Shown here: piece by piece, positions 47,875 to 59,659 of the stretch | How the letters are laid out: each line of letters begins with the position of its first letter | Numbering within the stretch: the first letter of the stretch is position 1 | DNA from: Harmothoe impar | Lineage: Eukaryota > Annelida > Polychaeta > Phyllodocida > Polynoidae | Assembly (NCBI GenBank): GCA_947462335.1 | Contig: OX381708.1 | Coordinates: 3,596,001-3,660,000, forward strand | Length of the DNA stretch: 64,000 bases | Direction: 5' to 3' | Notes under the pieces: generated by a model | What the model saw: the letters and a program-made list of their open reading frames with translations, nothing else | Told to the model about the DNA's origin: nothing | The model's database searches: none | Position numbers and translations under genes: made by a program

Positions 47875-49551
47875 CAGGGCTGGGCAGCTGTCGCAATGTC
47901 GCAAAAAATGTGCGACATGGGTCTTGGAAAATGCGACAGGGACATAAGGGAAAGTCTGGGCTTTCTAAAGCTGAAAGAATTTTGTAAATATTCCAATTAG
48001 AAGCAAAGTTAGGACTATTTCAGTAGATTTTGCAGTGTTCCCAGTGCAATATTCCCCAAAGTGTAGCAGTCGAATTAGGGGGGTTTGGGGGCATGCCCCC
48101 CCCCCCCCCCCCCCCCCCCCAAGAAAATTTAGAATATCTAGACTTGAAATGGTGCATTCTGATGCATCTTGGCACAAAGTATTTCAGGGCTCAGATCTTT
48201 ATTATCCTGCCTCTATGACTGCTTTTTGGAGGGAAAAGTATTAGAAAATTTCGAAATTCTAGACTTGAAACAGTGCAATCTGCTGATTTTTGGAACAAAA
48301 TATACTAAATCTCGGGCCTTTATTATCTATGGTTGGACCTGGAATCTTTTTTGGAGGGAAAATTAGAAAATTCAGACTTGAATTGTTGCAATGTTGGGAT
48401 TTCCTTCTTCCTGTCTTTAATTTAACCTTTTGTGGGCAAGCATCAGCTATTTGTTGATGCCATGGGTGGTTGAGCGGCTACTATAGTTGGCTTAACTCTT
48501 TGGGATTTGGCAAAATGTCCAAAAGTTATAGCACAGAATCTCTCCCCCATCACCAGCAAATATCAATTTTTTGGTTGTCCTCAAAGGGTTAATATTTCAG
48601 GAGGAAGGGGGTAGAGCATGTCTGTCCCCCACCTTAATCCACCACTGACTGACAACAGTATATGTACTAGGAGGGTTGAGGGCATGACCCCTAAGAAAAC
48701 CAAGAAGGCAAATGGTGCCATTTGATGTATTTTGCTCTTTTGGTCTCAAGAATCAGGACTTAGACTTTGGAATGGGGATCCTGTGTGGCAAAGAAGTTGC
48801 ATTTCCTCAAATTTCTTGGAACATTGTCTCATGATCCCCTGAAAATATACCAATCCACAGATAAAATTACAAACTTCAAAATATGGACCAATCTAAGGGT
48901 ACAGATTTTCAAATTTCCCCGGAGCAACATGCTTCCAAAATGTCCAGAATACATATCAGTTGACTAACAGGCAAAATTTCTAAATTTTCCTAGAACAACA
49001 TGCGGACCAAGCCATCTACATGTATCTAAAAGGTTCAAGTTGCAAATCTTGGGGAGCAGTATGCTCCCAAACCCCTCAGAATATACCATTCTTAAAATAT
49101 AAATCCAAAGTTTTCCTGGAGCAATATGCTGCCTAAAGTTCATAGGAAATACCAATCTAAAAGAAGAATTTCAAAGTTTTTCCTGAAGCAATGTGCCACC
49201 AAATTCTCAGAATGCACCATTCTAAACTTATTTCCGAGAGGAATGTCCCCAAAGCAGAATGCACACATCTAAAGGTAGAATTTAGAGAATTCCTATTAGT
49301 TATGTACTCTGAAACCCCTCAGAGCACACCAAACTAAATACAGAAATATAAAATTCTCCTTTATTTCTCACCCAAAATCCACCTCAAGGAGATGTTTTTT
49401 GTGGGTTCTTTTTTTTTTTTTTTTTTTCTTTTTTTTGGGGGGGGGGGGGTACCCTGCCATACAGATATCTAGTTAATATGTGCCCGCCTGAAATACTTTG
49501 CTCCAAAGATTTCTAGGTTTGCTCCAGCATATCACAATATGCCCAGCCCTG
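47875..49551. mobile_element. hAT-like element, 1.68 kb, non-coding
   Basis: The inverted ends are CAGGGCTGGGCA and TGCCCAGCCCTG, flanked by ATGAT on both sides. Internal sequence repeats a motif around a poly-C tract (AAAATTTAGAATATCTAGACTTGAAATGGTG type). No transposase frame was found. The element splits the 22-bp array. Confidence 0.75.
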
Positions 49552-49673
49552 ATGATGACAAATTACACCGGTTACAATGACATAAACACATGCTATAATG
49601 ACATGTTACATACATGACGGCATATTATTTTGTCCTTTGACATAAAGTGCTGAACCTAGGTTTATTATTACAG

Positions 49674-49736
49674 GATTACGACCAGCTTCACGCAGCTAAT
49701 GAAGACGATGCTCTGATGGACTTCCTGAAACTGGCG
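49674..49736 (+). CDS. SH3BGRL: SH3BGRL exon 3
   Basis: The acceptor is TTATTATTACAG and the donor GGCG|GTAAGT. Twenty-one codons, DYDQLHAANEDDALMDFLKL then Ala, correspond to the human [20 protein letters not shown] C-terminal helix. Confidence 0.94.
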
Positions 49737-49978
49737 GTAAGTACCCAGACACGGAGAGACCAAAATTGGACGGACGACAAATAATAGGTCTTGTATTCCA
49801 GCAGTTAAAAAGATGTACGACAATCTTGTATGAAGTATGTAGGGAATAACACGAAGAATGAACTATGAAGAAGAGTATACAATATAAAAATAGGTACCAA
49901 TAGACACTGAATATTGTGGCTAGTTTAAAGAAGAAAAATGGAGTTTGAGAAGTACCGGTATTATTCAAAAGCAGAATA

Positions 49979-50119
49979 CCGTAAATTCTCGCGTATAAGC
50001 AAAAAGTATTGCAGCAAAAACTCTTGTATAAGCCGCATCCTGACTCCGAACCAATCCTATGAGCCGCACTGGCGATCTGACCCTCGTATTAGCCGCTGCT
50101 TCTACGCGAGAATTTACGG
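49979..50119. mobile_element. CCGTAAATTCTCGCG-ended MITE, TA-flanked
   Basis: The ends are CCGTAAATTCTCGCGTATAA and CTACGCGAGAATTTACGG, with TA outside both. It is 141 bp. Confidence 0.78.
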
Positions 50120-50369
50120 TACCATGTATTGTATTGATGACTTGAGTGATACAGTTTTAGCGCTGGTTGTCTGAGGTATTGCCCGTTCTGTTGTCAGACG
50201 TGGTGTCTGGGTGTAGCCCTAATGCTCCCACTCTCTGTCCGTAACTTGTCACACGGACCTGCAGCCGGTAAATCAGCTACACTACTACCCGGTCATGCAT
50301 AGCCAGTTGTGTGTTGTAGACTAGACTGTTCATGCTTCACGCCTCCAAACTTCATGTTAACCCTTTGAC

Positions 50370-50510
50370 ACACCAGACAGTAACTCGCGGGTGCATCATG
50401 CCGACCCTTCGGGAGTGTATCAACCCCATTTGGTAGACATGATGCATTCATTCATCATCCTGATGACAAATGGGCCTAGTCCATTCAAGTTGCTGCTCTT
50501 AAAGGGTTAA
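50370..50510. repeat. GCATGATGCA hairpin module, SH3BGRL intron 3
   Basis: GTGCATCATGCCGACCCTTC, GGGAGTGTATCAACCCC and AGACATGATGCATTCATTCA lie between AACCCTTTG and AAAGGGTTAA ends. Confidence 0.65.
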
Positions 50511-50594
50511 TTTATGAAGCATATTTGTTTAATGCATTGTCATAGATCCCATATTAGGCATGTGTTGCCCCCCTCCCCCTTTCCCCTGTGTGTG

Positions 50595-50675
50595 TGTGTG
50601 GGGGGGGGGGGTGGGGGTGGGTGTGGGTGTGGGGGGGTGTGTGGGTGGGGGGGTGGGGGTGGGGGTGGGGGTGTG
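50595..50675. repeat. G/GT-rich low-complexity tract
   Basis: GTGTGTGGGGGGG-type simple sequence. Glycine-rich frames across it are artefacts. Confidence 0.85.
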
Positions 50676-51707
50676 AGGTCAGCATGGTACACTGTAGTGG
50701 TAGTAAGACTCAGAGTGTGTGAGTCCAGACACCCCCGTATGGTGAGTGACGCGTCTCCCCTCAGCGTTAGTTAGAGCTAGTTCTGAGAGTTTGCCTTATT
50801 GCGTTTATTTTATTTAGATATTTCAATATATTAAACAATGGGCATGCTAGATTATAGCTGCATTTGTTAGATATCAGTGTTATCTTTTATAGTAGAGATT
50901 CCTTTAGTCTTAATTTAACATTTTGTAAAAATGTCTAACAAAAGCAAATCTCATACTGGTAAAAAAAATACCTGCTCTGCAGAACAAAGCATTTATGACC
51001 TTCCCTGACTCAGCTGGGTCCAGCCTATTCGAATAGCAGTGATTATCCTGACTCGGTCGTCTAGCGGAGGCTATCAGCGTTATCTGTCGTTATCTCAGAG
51101 ACAGTCCGCGTGCCGTGTGGATGGTTGTATAGCCGGGTCTAGTGACGGGTCAGGAAACCAAGGTTCTGCATGTATTGTAGATGTTCAGTTTGTACTAGAT
51201 CTACTTCTGACCCTGCACAATACAGCAAAGTTACCACCTTGTGTTGATGTATTGGCGTTCGTCCCAGCTGACAAAAATACGTATTTTACGTCAAAATAAC
51301 GTTTTTAACATTATACAACGTTTGGCCATAATAAAGGGGCCATAGAGAAATATGTTGAAATTCTCCACACCTCTAAAACACTTAAGTATTAAAAGGCCAG
51401 ACCCCAATGAAGTTTTCCATGGATTTAAAAAAAAGGAGAGATTTCATAGTTTGTGTTTGTTCTGACACTTTCCTCCTTGTAGTGTTTGGCGAAACAACAT
51501 AACAATTTAACAAATTTGCTTGCTCATCATTTTTTCAAGCAAGAAATTCATTGACCAACAAAATGTTCTTAAAAAGGATAGAAAAACAATTTTGCTCGCT
51601 TGCACCTTTTTTGGGTCAAGAAAAATCCATTGACCATCCATTGTAGATTCTATGTATTGTATATAGATCTTTACACCCAAAGTTGATTCCCGCTTTCCGT
51701 TTGACAG

Positions 51708-51719
51708 GAGGAATCATAA
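51708..51719 (+). CDS. SH3BGRL: SH3BGRL exon 4, terminal Glu-Glu-Ser-stop
   Basis: The pyrimidine-rich acceptor (CGCTTTCCGTTTGACAG) is followed in phase 0 by GAG GAA TCA TAA. A short acidic/polar tail after the last helix is normal in the family. Because only three codons are present, this exon rests on the splice signal and phase. The following sequence, with two AAC-repeat tracts, would be 3' untranslated. Confidence 0.6.
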   Translation, partial: EES

Positions 51720-51770
51720 ACCGGCGATGAGGATGGCTCGGGGCGGGATGAGACAAGACGCCACAACGTG

Positions 51771-51885
51771 CAACAACAACAACAACAACAACAATAACAC
51801 GAGGCGAGAATACATCCAGGTCCAACAAGCCGCAGCAACAACAACAGACGCCACAACGTGCAACAACAACAACAACAACAACAGC
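51771..51885. repeat. Two (AAC)n tracts in the putative SH3BGRL 3' untranslated region
   Basis: CAACAACAACAACAACAACA tracts occur twice, separated by a duplicated GACGCCACAACGTG word. Confidence 0.85.
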
Positions 51886-52641
51886 TTGTCAGTGACACAG
51901 AGGCCAGCTGTACTTTAGTTCCCCTGTCTGCCGCTGCTACTGCCCCCATGGCGCTGTGGTCGCCGGTAGGAGGCCTGTAGGCGGGGTGTGAGAGAGGTGT
52001 GTGGCTGTACCATGGTGTGTCATGCTATACATATAACTCAGCTGGTCACACGCATTTACTTCATAGTCCTAATATTCCACTATGTTATAAATCTGTATCA
52101 TTCCATTGACACAGCTTTTTAGATTCATCAAGATGAATATAAGTCAAGGTGTTCATTCCCTCTCTGCCAAATGTAAAATAAGGTTAAATCTCTTGACTTT
52201 GTTTTGAGTATGAGAGGTTTCTCTCGATTTGTAAAAACTAAACAAATATTGGATACAAAAGATATATTAAAGAGAGATGTAAGAACGATGCCAAAGTGTG
52301 CCCGTCCTTCCGGACTCCCGTCACATTGGCCACCAGTGGTATTGTCGAGGTGCAGTTAGATACATCATATATCGGGTTCTCAGAGTCCCCCCATCAGGAC
52401 ACAGACCGAGTCAATACTTCACTCAGGTCCCCAAACAGCTCACACCCATACATTGAGACATGATGCGGCTGTAACGCAGCCTTGATGAGAAGTCTGGTTT
52501 CCCACTTAGCGGTTTAACGTCCTTATACCACCGAGTTACCGACCGACCCGTGATACCCACAGTGACAGACTTTGCCAAACTGCCTGGTAGTAACAATGTT
52601 GTAGCCAAATGTAGCAACATGGTCAGATATAACACGCTAAA

Positions 52642-52845
52642 TACCTTAAAACCTCTCATATAAGCCGGGGCTAGTACGCGAGTCAGATCGCTGGTAGGCT
52701 TACAAGATCGGCCCAGAGTCTTATACGCGAGTTTTTGCTACTGTGGTATAACACTAAGTCTCCATACTCAGATCGCCAGTGCGGCTTATAGTAATTAGTA
52801 TCTTCCCAAAGTCGGGGTGCGGCTTATATGCGAGGTTTTAGGGTA
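52642..52845. mobile_element. GCGTATAAGCCG-family MITE
   Basis: TACCTTAAAACCTCTCATAT and AAGCCGGGGC on the left; GCGAGGTTTTAGGGTA on the right. The inner words CAGATCGCCAGTGCGGCTTA are shared with the copies at 36.0, 46.5 and 50.0 kb. Confidence 0.7.
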
Positions 52846-53284
52846 TACATAACTGGAGAAATGGACATGTATTGATATAACTGTTTATACTTGTTTCACA
52901 GGTTTGCTATTAGCTAGGGAAATTTACCATGTTATTGACTAAGAAGTTAATAGTAACGTTATTTAGTGAAGTAACTGACTAAACAGTTTGTTATTTAGTT
53001 TAATAAAGTATGTAAAGGGTTGTATATCCCTCAGTATAAGGGGCAGTGATTATGGTGTTATACATAGTTGTACACTTCACTGTGTGGTGTGTGCAGTAAG
53101 ACGGCATTATGACTATTGACAGTTAGCGCTACATGTATATATGGTTGTGTAGTCTACGTCTTATACAGGCCTACTGTGTCTGGTGACGAGGTGTGTCTGT
53201 ACCTAGACGTTCATTTTGTAAACCAGTCTCCCGCCGATCCCCAACACCCTGCCTCACAATGGTGGTTACACCTCATGGACGCCT

Positions 53285-53605
53285 CGACATGTCATGTCAT
53301 GATACATGTCATGGACCGACATGTCATGTCATAACACATCGCGACATGACATGTCATAGCACATAGACGTCCATTTTGTAACCCACTCTCCCGCCAAACC
53401 CCAATACCTTGCCACACAACGGGACATGTACGTGATGGGTATACCTCATGTCCAGTCGCGACATGACATGTCGTAACACATGTCATGTCATAACATGTCA
53501 TGGACCGACATGACATGTCATAACACATGACATGTCGTGACGTGACATGTACGTGACAGTTACACCTCATGTCATGTTATGTCACTACATGTCATGTCGT
53601 GACAC
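53285..53605. repeat. ACATGTCATGTC palindrome-rich repeat
   Basis: GACATGTCATGTCATAACAC and CGACATGACATGTC words recur throughout, interrupted by a second copy of a CCATTTTGTAACCCACTCTC stretch also present at 53212. It gives false Met/Cys/Ser-rich frames. Confidence 0.75.
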
Positions 53606-53884
53606 ATCAGGACTGGGAGTCTTTGTCATTAGAGGCACGTGTGGTGTTGTGTCCATGACAGGAGATGACATCATGTTGTGTGTGTCCAGCAGTCACCACA
53701 CGTCCACAACAACCTCAGTATGGTAGTAGGACGTTTGCTCGACACGTTTAGCCGTTACATGTTACTATCAGGGCGCCATCTTGTACTACGTACTGGGCAT
53801 TGCCATGCATCCCACCACTTTTTGTAGCTACATTTTATTCACGTGTTTTACGTGTGTAACCCAGTTTTACATTCATGCTTGTCA

Positions 53885-54235
53885 GGTGTCGGCATGATGC
53901 AGTGCTGCATCGGTGCATCACAACATTCCTGTGGGGGGTCGGCATGATGCAGTGCTGCATCGGTGCATCGCGACACTCCTGTGGGGAGGTCGGCATGATG
54001 CAGTGCTGCATCGGTGCATCACAACATTCCTGTAGGGGGTCGGCATGATGCAGGGCTGCATCGCTGCATCGCGACACTCCTGTGAGGGGTCGGCATGATG
54101 CAGTGCTGCATCGGTGCATCATGACACTCCTGTGGGGGGTCGGCATGATGCAGTGCTGCATCGCTGCATCGCGACACTCCTGTGGTAGGTGCGTCGTTGC
54201 ATCATGCATTGCTGCATTAGTGTATCAAGACAGCG
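53885..54235. repeat. 50-bp tandem array of the GCATGATGCA module (~6-7 units)
   Basis: The unit has GGCATGATGCAGTGCTGCAT, CGGTGCATCACAACATTCCT, GTGGGGGGTC. It is an amplified form of the dispersed hairpin family. Confidence 0.9.
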
Positions 54236-54259
54236 AATGGTCATGAAAGTCGAGGCATG

Positions 54260-56085
54260 ATGCAGGCCTTACAGGGTTGATGTAGCCTACACTTGTTACA
54301 CTATTATTGATAAGGCTGACGTAGCCTATGTTTGTATGCCGCAGTCATTCCACCGTTACATTGCTTGTATGATACACTCTGTTCTCGCATTGACTAACAA
54401 GTGTTTTAAGGCCAAAAGTTGTGTAGATATTATTCTCATGTTGCGCCAAATGTATACAAGAACATTCCCTCGGCACTTCCAATGTTACAATCTGTTGATG
54501 TGAGCAACGCCCAAATATAAGTTCATTCCGACAAGGAAAAGAAATGTTTTGATGATCAAGCTAGATATTATTCTGTTAAACATTCCCACATATCAGCATT
54601 TTACTACTCTGTTGTCATTTTCCTACATTTTGATACTTTTGTACATAAAGCGTGCTTGGTTTCGTCTTTCCAGGTTATGATTTCTCTGTGATACGAAACC
54701 TCCATTTATTCAGACAAGCAGGAATTTCTTTATTTTCTTGTCGCTTTATTGCTATCATTACGTAGCAGATATGTTAGCCGATGGTATAGACGGAGAAGGC
54801 ATAAAAGTATATACCGATTGTTTTAACGTCTTTCCAATGACATGCGCTAAAGTAAATTATAATGCGCATATTCCCGATGTGTTGATTCATGGTTAGTTTT
54901 GTGCGACTCTTCATTTGACTTCCGCTAGATACTCTTTATTGAAATTTGATGTTTAAGTAGTCTTCCAGCAAATGTTCACAGACGGTAAAATAAGGGCATG
55001 TATAAGTAAACTCCATTAGGTATCCGTCTACCTGCGTAGGGTTACATTCTTAAAGCTTCATTATTTTGTTCGATCGTATGTATCAAAACCACTGTGAATG
55101 CCACAATATTTCACATGTGATGCGAAACATTTATGGTAGCGGAAAATATAGATTCATCGAGACATTTCTGAATCGTGCATATGACATAGTACTTCATCAT
55201 TCGCAGTGACTCTAACATGAAAAGTATTACAAATAAGTATGCTATAATTGATTCTCCATGTACCTGTTAAATTCACCTATATACATGCTTTATATACACA
55301 TTAAGTGCTCTTTGATTTGTACAATGTATATCATATTGTTACATCCCATACTTTCTTCACAAACTCACATGGAGAGGGAAGATTCCTAAAGACTTAACAT
55401 GTATTTTACTGATTGCTCAACTCACTCAGTTATACTAAAGAGAAAAGTAAACTTTTCCCGTTGTTTTCCATCATTCCCATCATCATACTTATTGTGTGCC
55501 GTAGTCAACGGAATAACTGCAAGCCTACTTTTTGACTGAATTTTAAACTAGAAATTACAACAACGAAATAGAGAGATTTCGGTGGTCAGATAAGATTAGA
55601 TCTTTAACTATTAAATGTCCTAGATTACAATTATTTACAAAGCGCACTGTACTGTTGTTACAGCGAAGACTGTAAATGTTACAAAGCGTTACTTGTATCA
55701 CGACGCGCGTAGTTGAATACTGTAGATGTTTCTAAGCGTTACTTGTATCACGACGTGTCGTTGGGTACACACAGAGACGGTTTAAGTTTAGCATCTGGCA
55801 GAGACTTCTACCGTAGATGTGTTCCTTTGTTTAGTAGTTTAGGTCACAGATCATTTCTAGACATTCCAAGAAGCGAGCAGCGCATTCTCACGTGACGTAC
55901 TCAGGCGGCATTTTCTACGACCGTTGACACTGATTTGTTTACTTTAGCTTTAAGCTTGCATTTTGTAGCGCCCCCAGCCTGACACCAACTTGGGGGGTCT
56001 GTACCGGTATTACTACTCAGCGTATTCATTTGTACAAAATAAAAGTTGAACTGACACTAAACTATTGGCTTTTTTATTTTTGAGA
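54260..56085. other. Unique sequence without recognised gene
   Basis: AT-rich, largely non-repetitive sequence. A direct repeat (AAGCGTTACTTGTATCACGA) occurs at about 55686 and 55736. An AATAAA at 56038 could end a transcript, but no exon was identified. Confidence 0.5.
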
Positions 56086-56087
56086 TT

Positions 56088-56712
56088 TACCATGCTTAAG
56101 TACTGTAAGGGCCGTATTCAATGCCCCCCCCCCCCATTTGAATACAAATGTACCATATACAAATGGGCTAATTTTTTTTAAAAAATTTCATTTCTTCATT
56201 AAATTGCTTCAAATGATAAAATAAACACAAATGCCAACTACATTGATACCGCTCTGATGTATTTCAAGAGTGGGGGCTGCGCCAGCCCCCACTCTTGAAG
56301 CCCCCACTCTTGAAATACATCACAGTATCAATGGGCTTTGGCATTTGTCTGTATTGTATGTTGCTATTTGCCCCCTATAAAAATAAAAACCATTTTACTT
56401 CATCTTAAAGGATATGGCTTACCATATATAGACAAATGCCAACGCCCATTGATACCATCTCTGTTGTATTTCACGAGTGGGGGCTGGGGCCATATCCCAC
56501 GAAGCCGCAGGCTGAGTGGGATATGCCCCAGCCCCCACGAGTGAAATACATCAGAGATGGTATCAATGTAGTTGGCATTTGTGTTTATTTTTTATTTGAG
56601 GCTATTTTATGAAGAAAAACTATCTTTTCCTAGCCCATTGAATACGGCCACATTGTATTCAATGGGGGGCATTGAATACGGCCCTTCAGTGCTAAAGCAT
56701 AGGAAATCTTGT
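56088..56712. mobile_element. GGGCCGTATTCAATG palindromic MITE
   Basis: The inverted ends are CCATGCTTAAGTACTGTAAG, GGCCGTATTCAATG and complement. The centre holds nested palindromes (GAGTGGGGGCTGGGGC, GCCCCAGCCCCCAC) and repeated AACTACATTGATACC. It is related to 19709-20100. Confidence 0.75.
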
Positions 56713-56984
56713 ATTTCAAAAAAATAAATGTGGGGTGCTAATACGTTAAATTGGGGAGAAGACTATTTTAACCCATTTTATGAGCAAGTGCCGTCCCAGT
56801 TAAACCCAGCACATGTCATGGCACAGTAGGGTCAGGGGTCCTGACATTTATCTTCTTCTGCACTAAAATTATGTGATTTTCTATTAGTGCTAGGAGTAAT
56901 AATTAACCCCCAAATCTCTTAACTTAAGTACCGCCCTAGGTATTGTCAATGGTATCGTTTACATAATTAATATAAATCATTGTA

Positions 56985-57415
56985 AATCCCTTGCATGGTA
57001 AATTTTGTACAAATTGCCAATTGATAGTTATAGGGTGCGTAAGCCTACCCGTTTACTTTTAGTTGTGCGGGTGATGAAAACCCTCGAATCAGGACAGGAA
57101 GTCAAGGCACGGTACGTTTTAGGTATGGGCGCTCAAGAAAACATGAAGATTTCTCCTTCCAGGTGATTCCCCTATCTAAAAACATCACATACCGGTAATA
57201 GGGGAGGGTTCTAGTCCGACTTATCTCAAGCCTCAAGGCATTTCCAGTAGAAATCTCCCTTTGCTGAGAAATAATATTTTTTCCGAAATTCCTCATAGCG
57301 TGACATCGCTTCCTGTCCTGATTCGAGGGTATTAAATCACCAGTTTTTTTCCGTGGCATCGGGTTTAATCCCTTGCATGGTAAATTTTGTACAAATTGCC
57401 AATTGATAGTTATAG
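56985..57415. repeat. 49-bp direct repeats flanking a 333-bp segment
   Basis: AATCCCTTGCATGGTAAATT...TTGATAGTTATAG occurs at 56985-57033 and again, identical, at 57367-57415. The segment between contains its own inverted repeat (ACCCTCGAATCAGGACAGGA at 57080 and complement ending 57330). No poly(A) tail is evident. Confidence 0.85.
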
Positions 57416-57419
57416 ATAA

Positions 57420-59330
57420 ATGATGTCAGTTCATGGCGGCTGGCAGGGGGCAGTGACGTCACATGGACCGGGGAGGTGGCAGGCTGGTGGCTCCCCCTGT
57501 CGCCAATACCTCGACTAACTAGTTTGTCATACACATAGATTTAGACTGAGGCCTGGTCACTACACTAAAGACCGGGAATAGCCACCATGTTACATGTCTA
57601 CCTCTCAATGAGCTGCTATAGGGCTCCTAGGGGTTAGGCCAAGGGCGCGGCCATGTCCAACCCCCGGTGCCTCCTTTAGTTGGGTCTAGATGGGGCCTAA
57701 GTCACGATAGTGATTGCTTCAGCCTGTGTTACCCTGAAGAGATGTGAATAGCATTGGCCCTCAGTAACTAGGCCTACTCACTGAAGGGCCAAGTCCTGGG
57801 AACCACTTCAGACAGAAGCAATAGTGGCCTGCCCTGTGATGTCATGACCCCCGGTTAGCTGCTCTACCTAGTGGCCACGGGCCAGCACTGAAGGTTCTCA
57901 ACTTAGTACAGGTGGTGCTGCTATCAACGGTCAGGTGCCCTATAAAGAAAATCCAGGTGAGAGGGAAATGAAAGACTTCAGGCACACACAACACAACACC
58001 AGGTATGGTAGGTAATTTTATTACTGAGTTAAAACAAGTCTTTGAACCCTTTAACAACAGCATGTCGCTAAAAGATGACATTTGTTGAACTCCCTGGGGC
58101 TACACTCATGCAACCAAGGGTATGATGCATTAAGGCATCATGCAGTCCTTAAAGGGTTACAACACTACCATTGCACAGGTTACTTTTGTTAATTGTGTCA
58201 TAACCTGCTTCAATGAAGTATACCATGGCTGACTGACATGGATATGTTACTAAGTCTGATGTCGACTGCTGGGCAGCTCGACATTCCGCGACATCGGTTA
58301 TACGAGAATTGACTAAATGATACATTAGACATCTATGACATTATGCAGGAGGTTTAGATACAATGCAATAAGAGATTCATTCGGCACCAAACTGACATCT
58401 TTACGTCAAAATCACCGCTCATACTTTCACAAATTATATTCATGCGTACAGAGTTTTGAATCTCTCAACATTTTCTCGACATTTTTTAGATACAGATGTG
58501 CACGTTAAAACTGAGCCCAATTCTGTATTTTCTACACTATACAGATATGGTTGATGCTACATGATAAATACCAACACTAGCGTAACGCAGATTCTAACAG
58601 GTTTTGCGTCATATTTATGTAATAATATTTGAGATAACGCACTCATGTAATTATATTTGAGATAAAACATTCATGTCCTTATAGTTACATGTAATTATAG
58701 TTGAGATAACACATGTTGGATGGAATAAGAGCGCCTGATATATAACTCAGACTGATGCAATATTTATTCTTGAATCAACTCTCCCCTATTGGATCAATGC
58801 TATATAAATGTTGCACTTTAACCGGCGTTATAAGGTAGGTTGTTCTAGCCTTACATCAACACAACCCCAGTTCAGGACAAACACTAAATGCACCAGTCAC
58901 TAATTAAGGAATAGACCATGTGTAAACCTACACACATAGTCGTGTATCAATTTAAGTGAATGTATAAAGTTTGGTCACGTTGTTCATTTACTGGCCTCTG
59001 CACCCCGTGGAAAGTATCTAATGAATAGTAAGTACCCCAATCTAAAGATAAACCAAGATTATTTTTGTACTCTTGACACCACCACACTCTACTGTTACAC
59101 ATTGAGCTCGATGACACACAACCATTTCACAATTATTTGTATAATTATTTGTACATGTTATGTTAAATGCAAAATTCTAATCATACGGTTAAAACAAGAA
59201 TAATTGACCGAAGAACTACATGTATTATTTAACTCTCTACATTTATAAAAATATTCAGTTATCAATACTTCTTATTTGCTAAGTAATGAGACATGTAGAG
59301 TTGATGTCAGGTTTTACCTCATAGTGCATT
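57420..59330. other. Mostly unique intergenic sequence
   Basis: No gene was recognised. A weak GCATGATGCA-family module with ACCCTTTAAC / AAAGGGTTAC ends lies at 58040-58160. Confidence 0.5.
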
Positions 59331-59332
59331 AA

Positions 59333-59654
59333 GGGAGTGCTCATTTTTTAATAACAGGGGGGGGCGGTTAGATTTCGCGCGGAGCGCGCGAATTTTTTTC
59401 ACCCCCCCCTCTAGAGGGGTCGAAATTTTTTACCCCCCCCCCGGCAGCCCGAAAATCGCACGCGTTCGCGCCCCTTTGTAGCATAGTAACGCGCGGGCTT
59501 TTCCCCTCAAAACAGGTTGAATTTTTTTGCCCCCCCCCCCAAGAGGGGTCTGAATTTTTTACCCCCCCCCCGGTCAAGGGGTCCAAATTTTTTACCCCCC
59601 CCCCCCCAAATCCACCACCCCCCCCCCCCCTGTTGTTAAAAAATGAGCACTCCC
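59333..59654. mobile_element. C-rich MITE, Harbinger-like (copy 9)
   Basis: It starts GGGAGTGCTCATTTTTTAAT and ends with the complement, with TAA on both sides (59330-59332 and 59655-59657). Confidence 0.85.
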
Positions 59655-59659
59655 TAACT

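Larger units (their letters stand above)
43251..51719 (+). other. SH3BGRL: SH3BGRL-like gene, complete coding span
   Basis: Four exons (43251-43295, 47146-47331, 49674-49736, 51708-51719), all meeting in phase 0, encode 101 residues. The family (SH3 domain-binding glutamic acid-rich proteins) has a glutaredoxin/thioredoxin fold, usually without the redox cysteines. The human SH3BGRL protein has 114 aa and SH3BGRL3 93 aa, so the length fits. Conserved landmarks are an opening MVIKVYVSSTSGNMEMKRKQ (human MVIRVYIASSSG), FEEVDI, MWMRKNA, PLPPQVFNEEEYCG (human PLPPQIFNE) and DYDQLHAANEDD. Expected location is cytosolic. Introns are about 3.9, 2.3 and 2.0 kb and are filled with MITEs. The 3' end of the transcript is unclear; an AATAAA at 53002 is one candidate. 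Confidence 0.93.
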
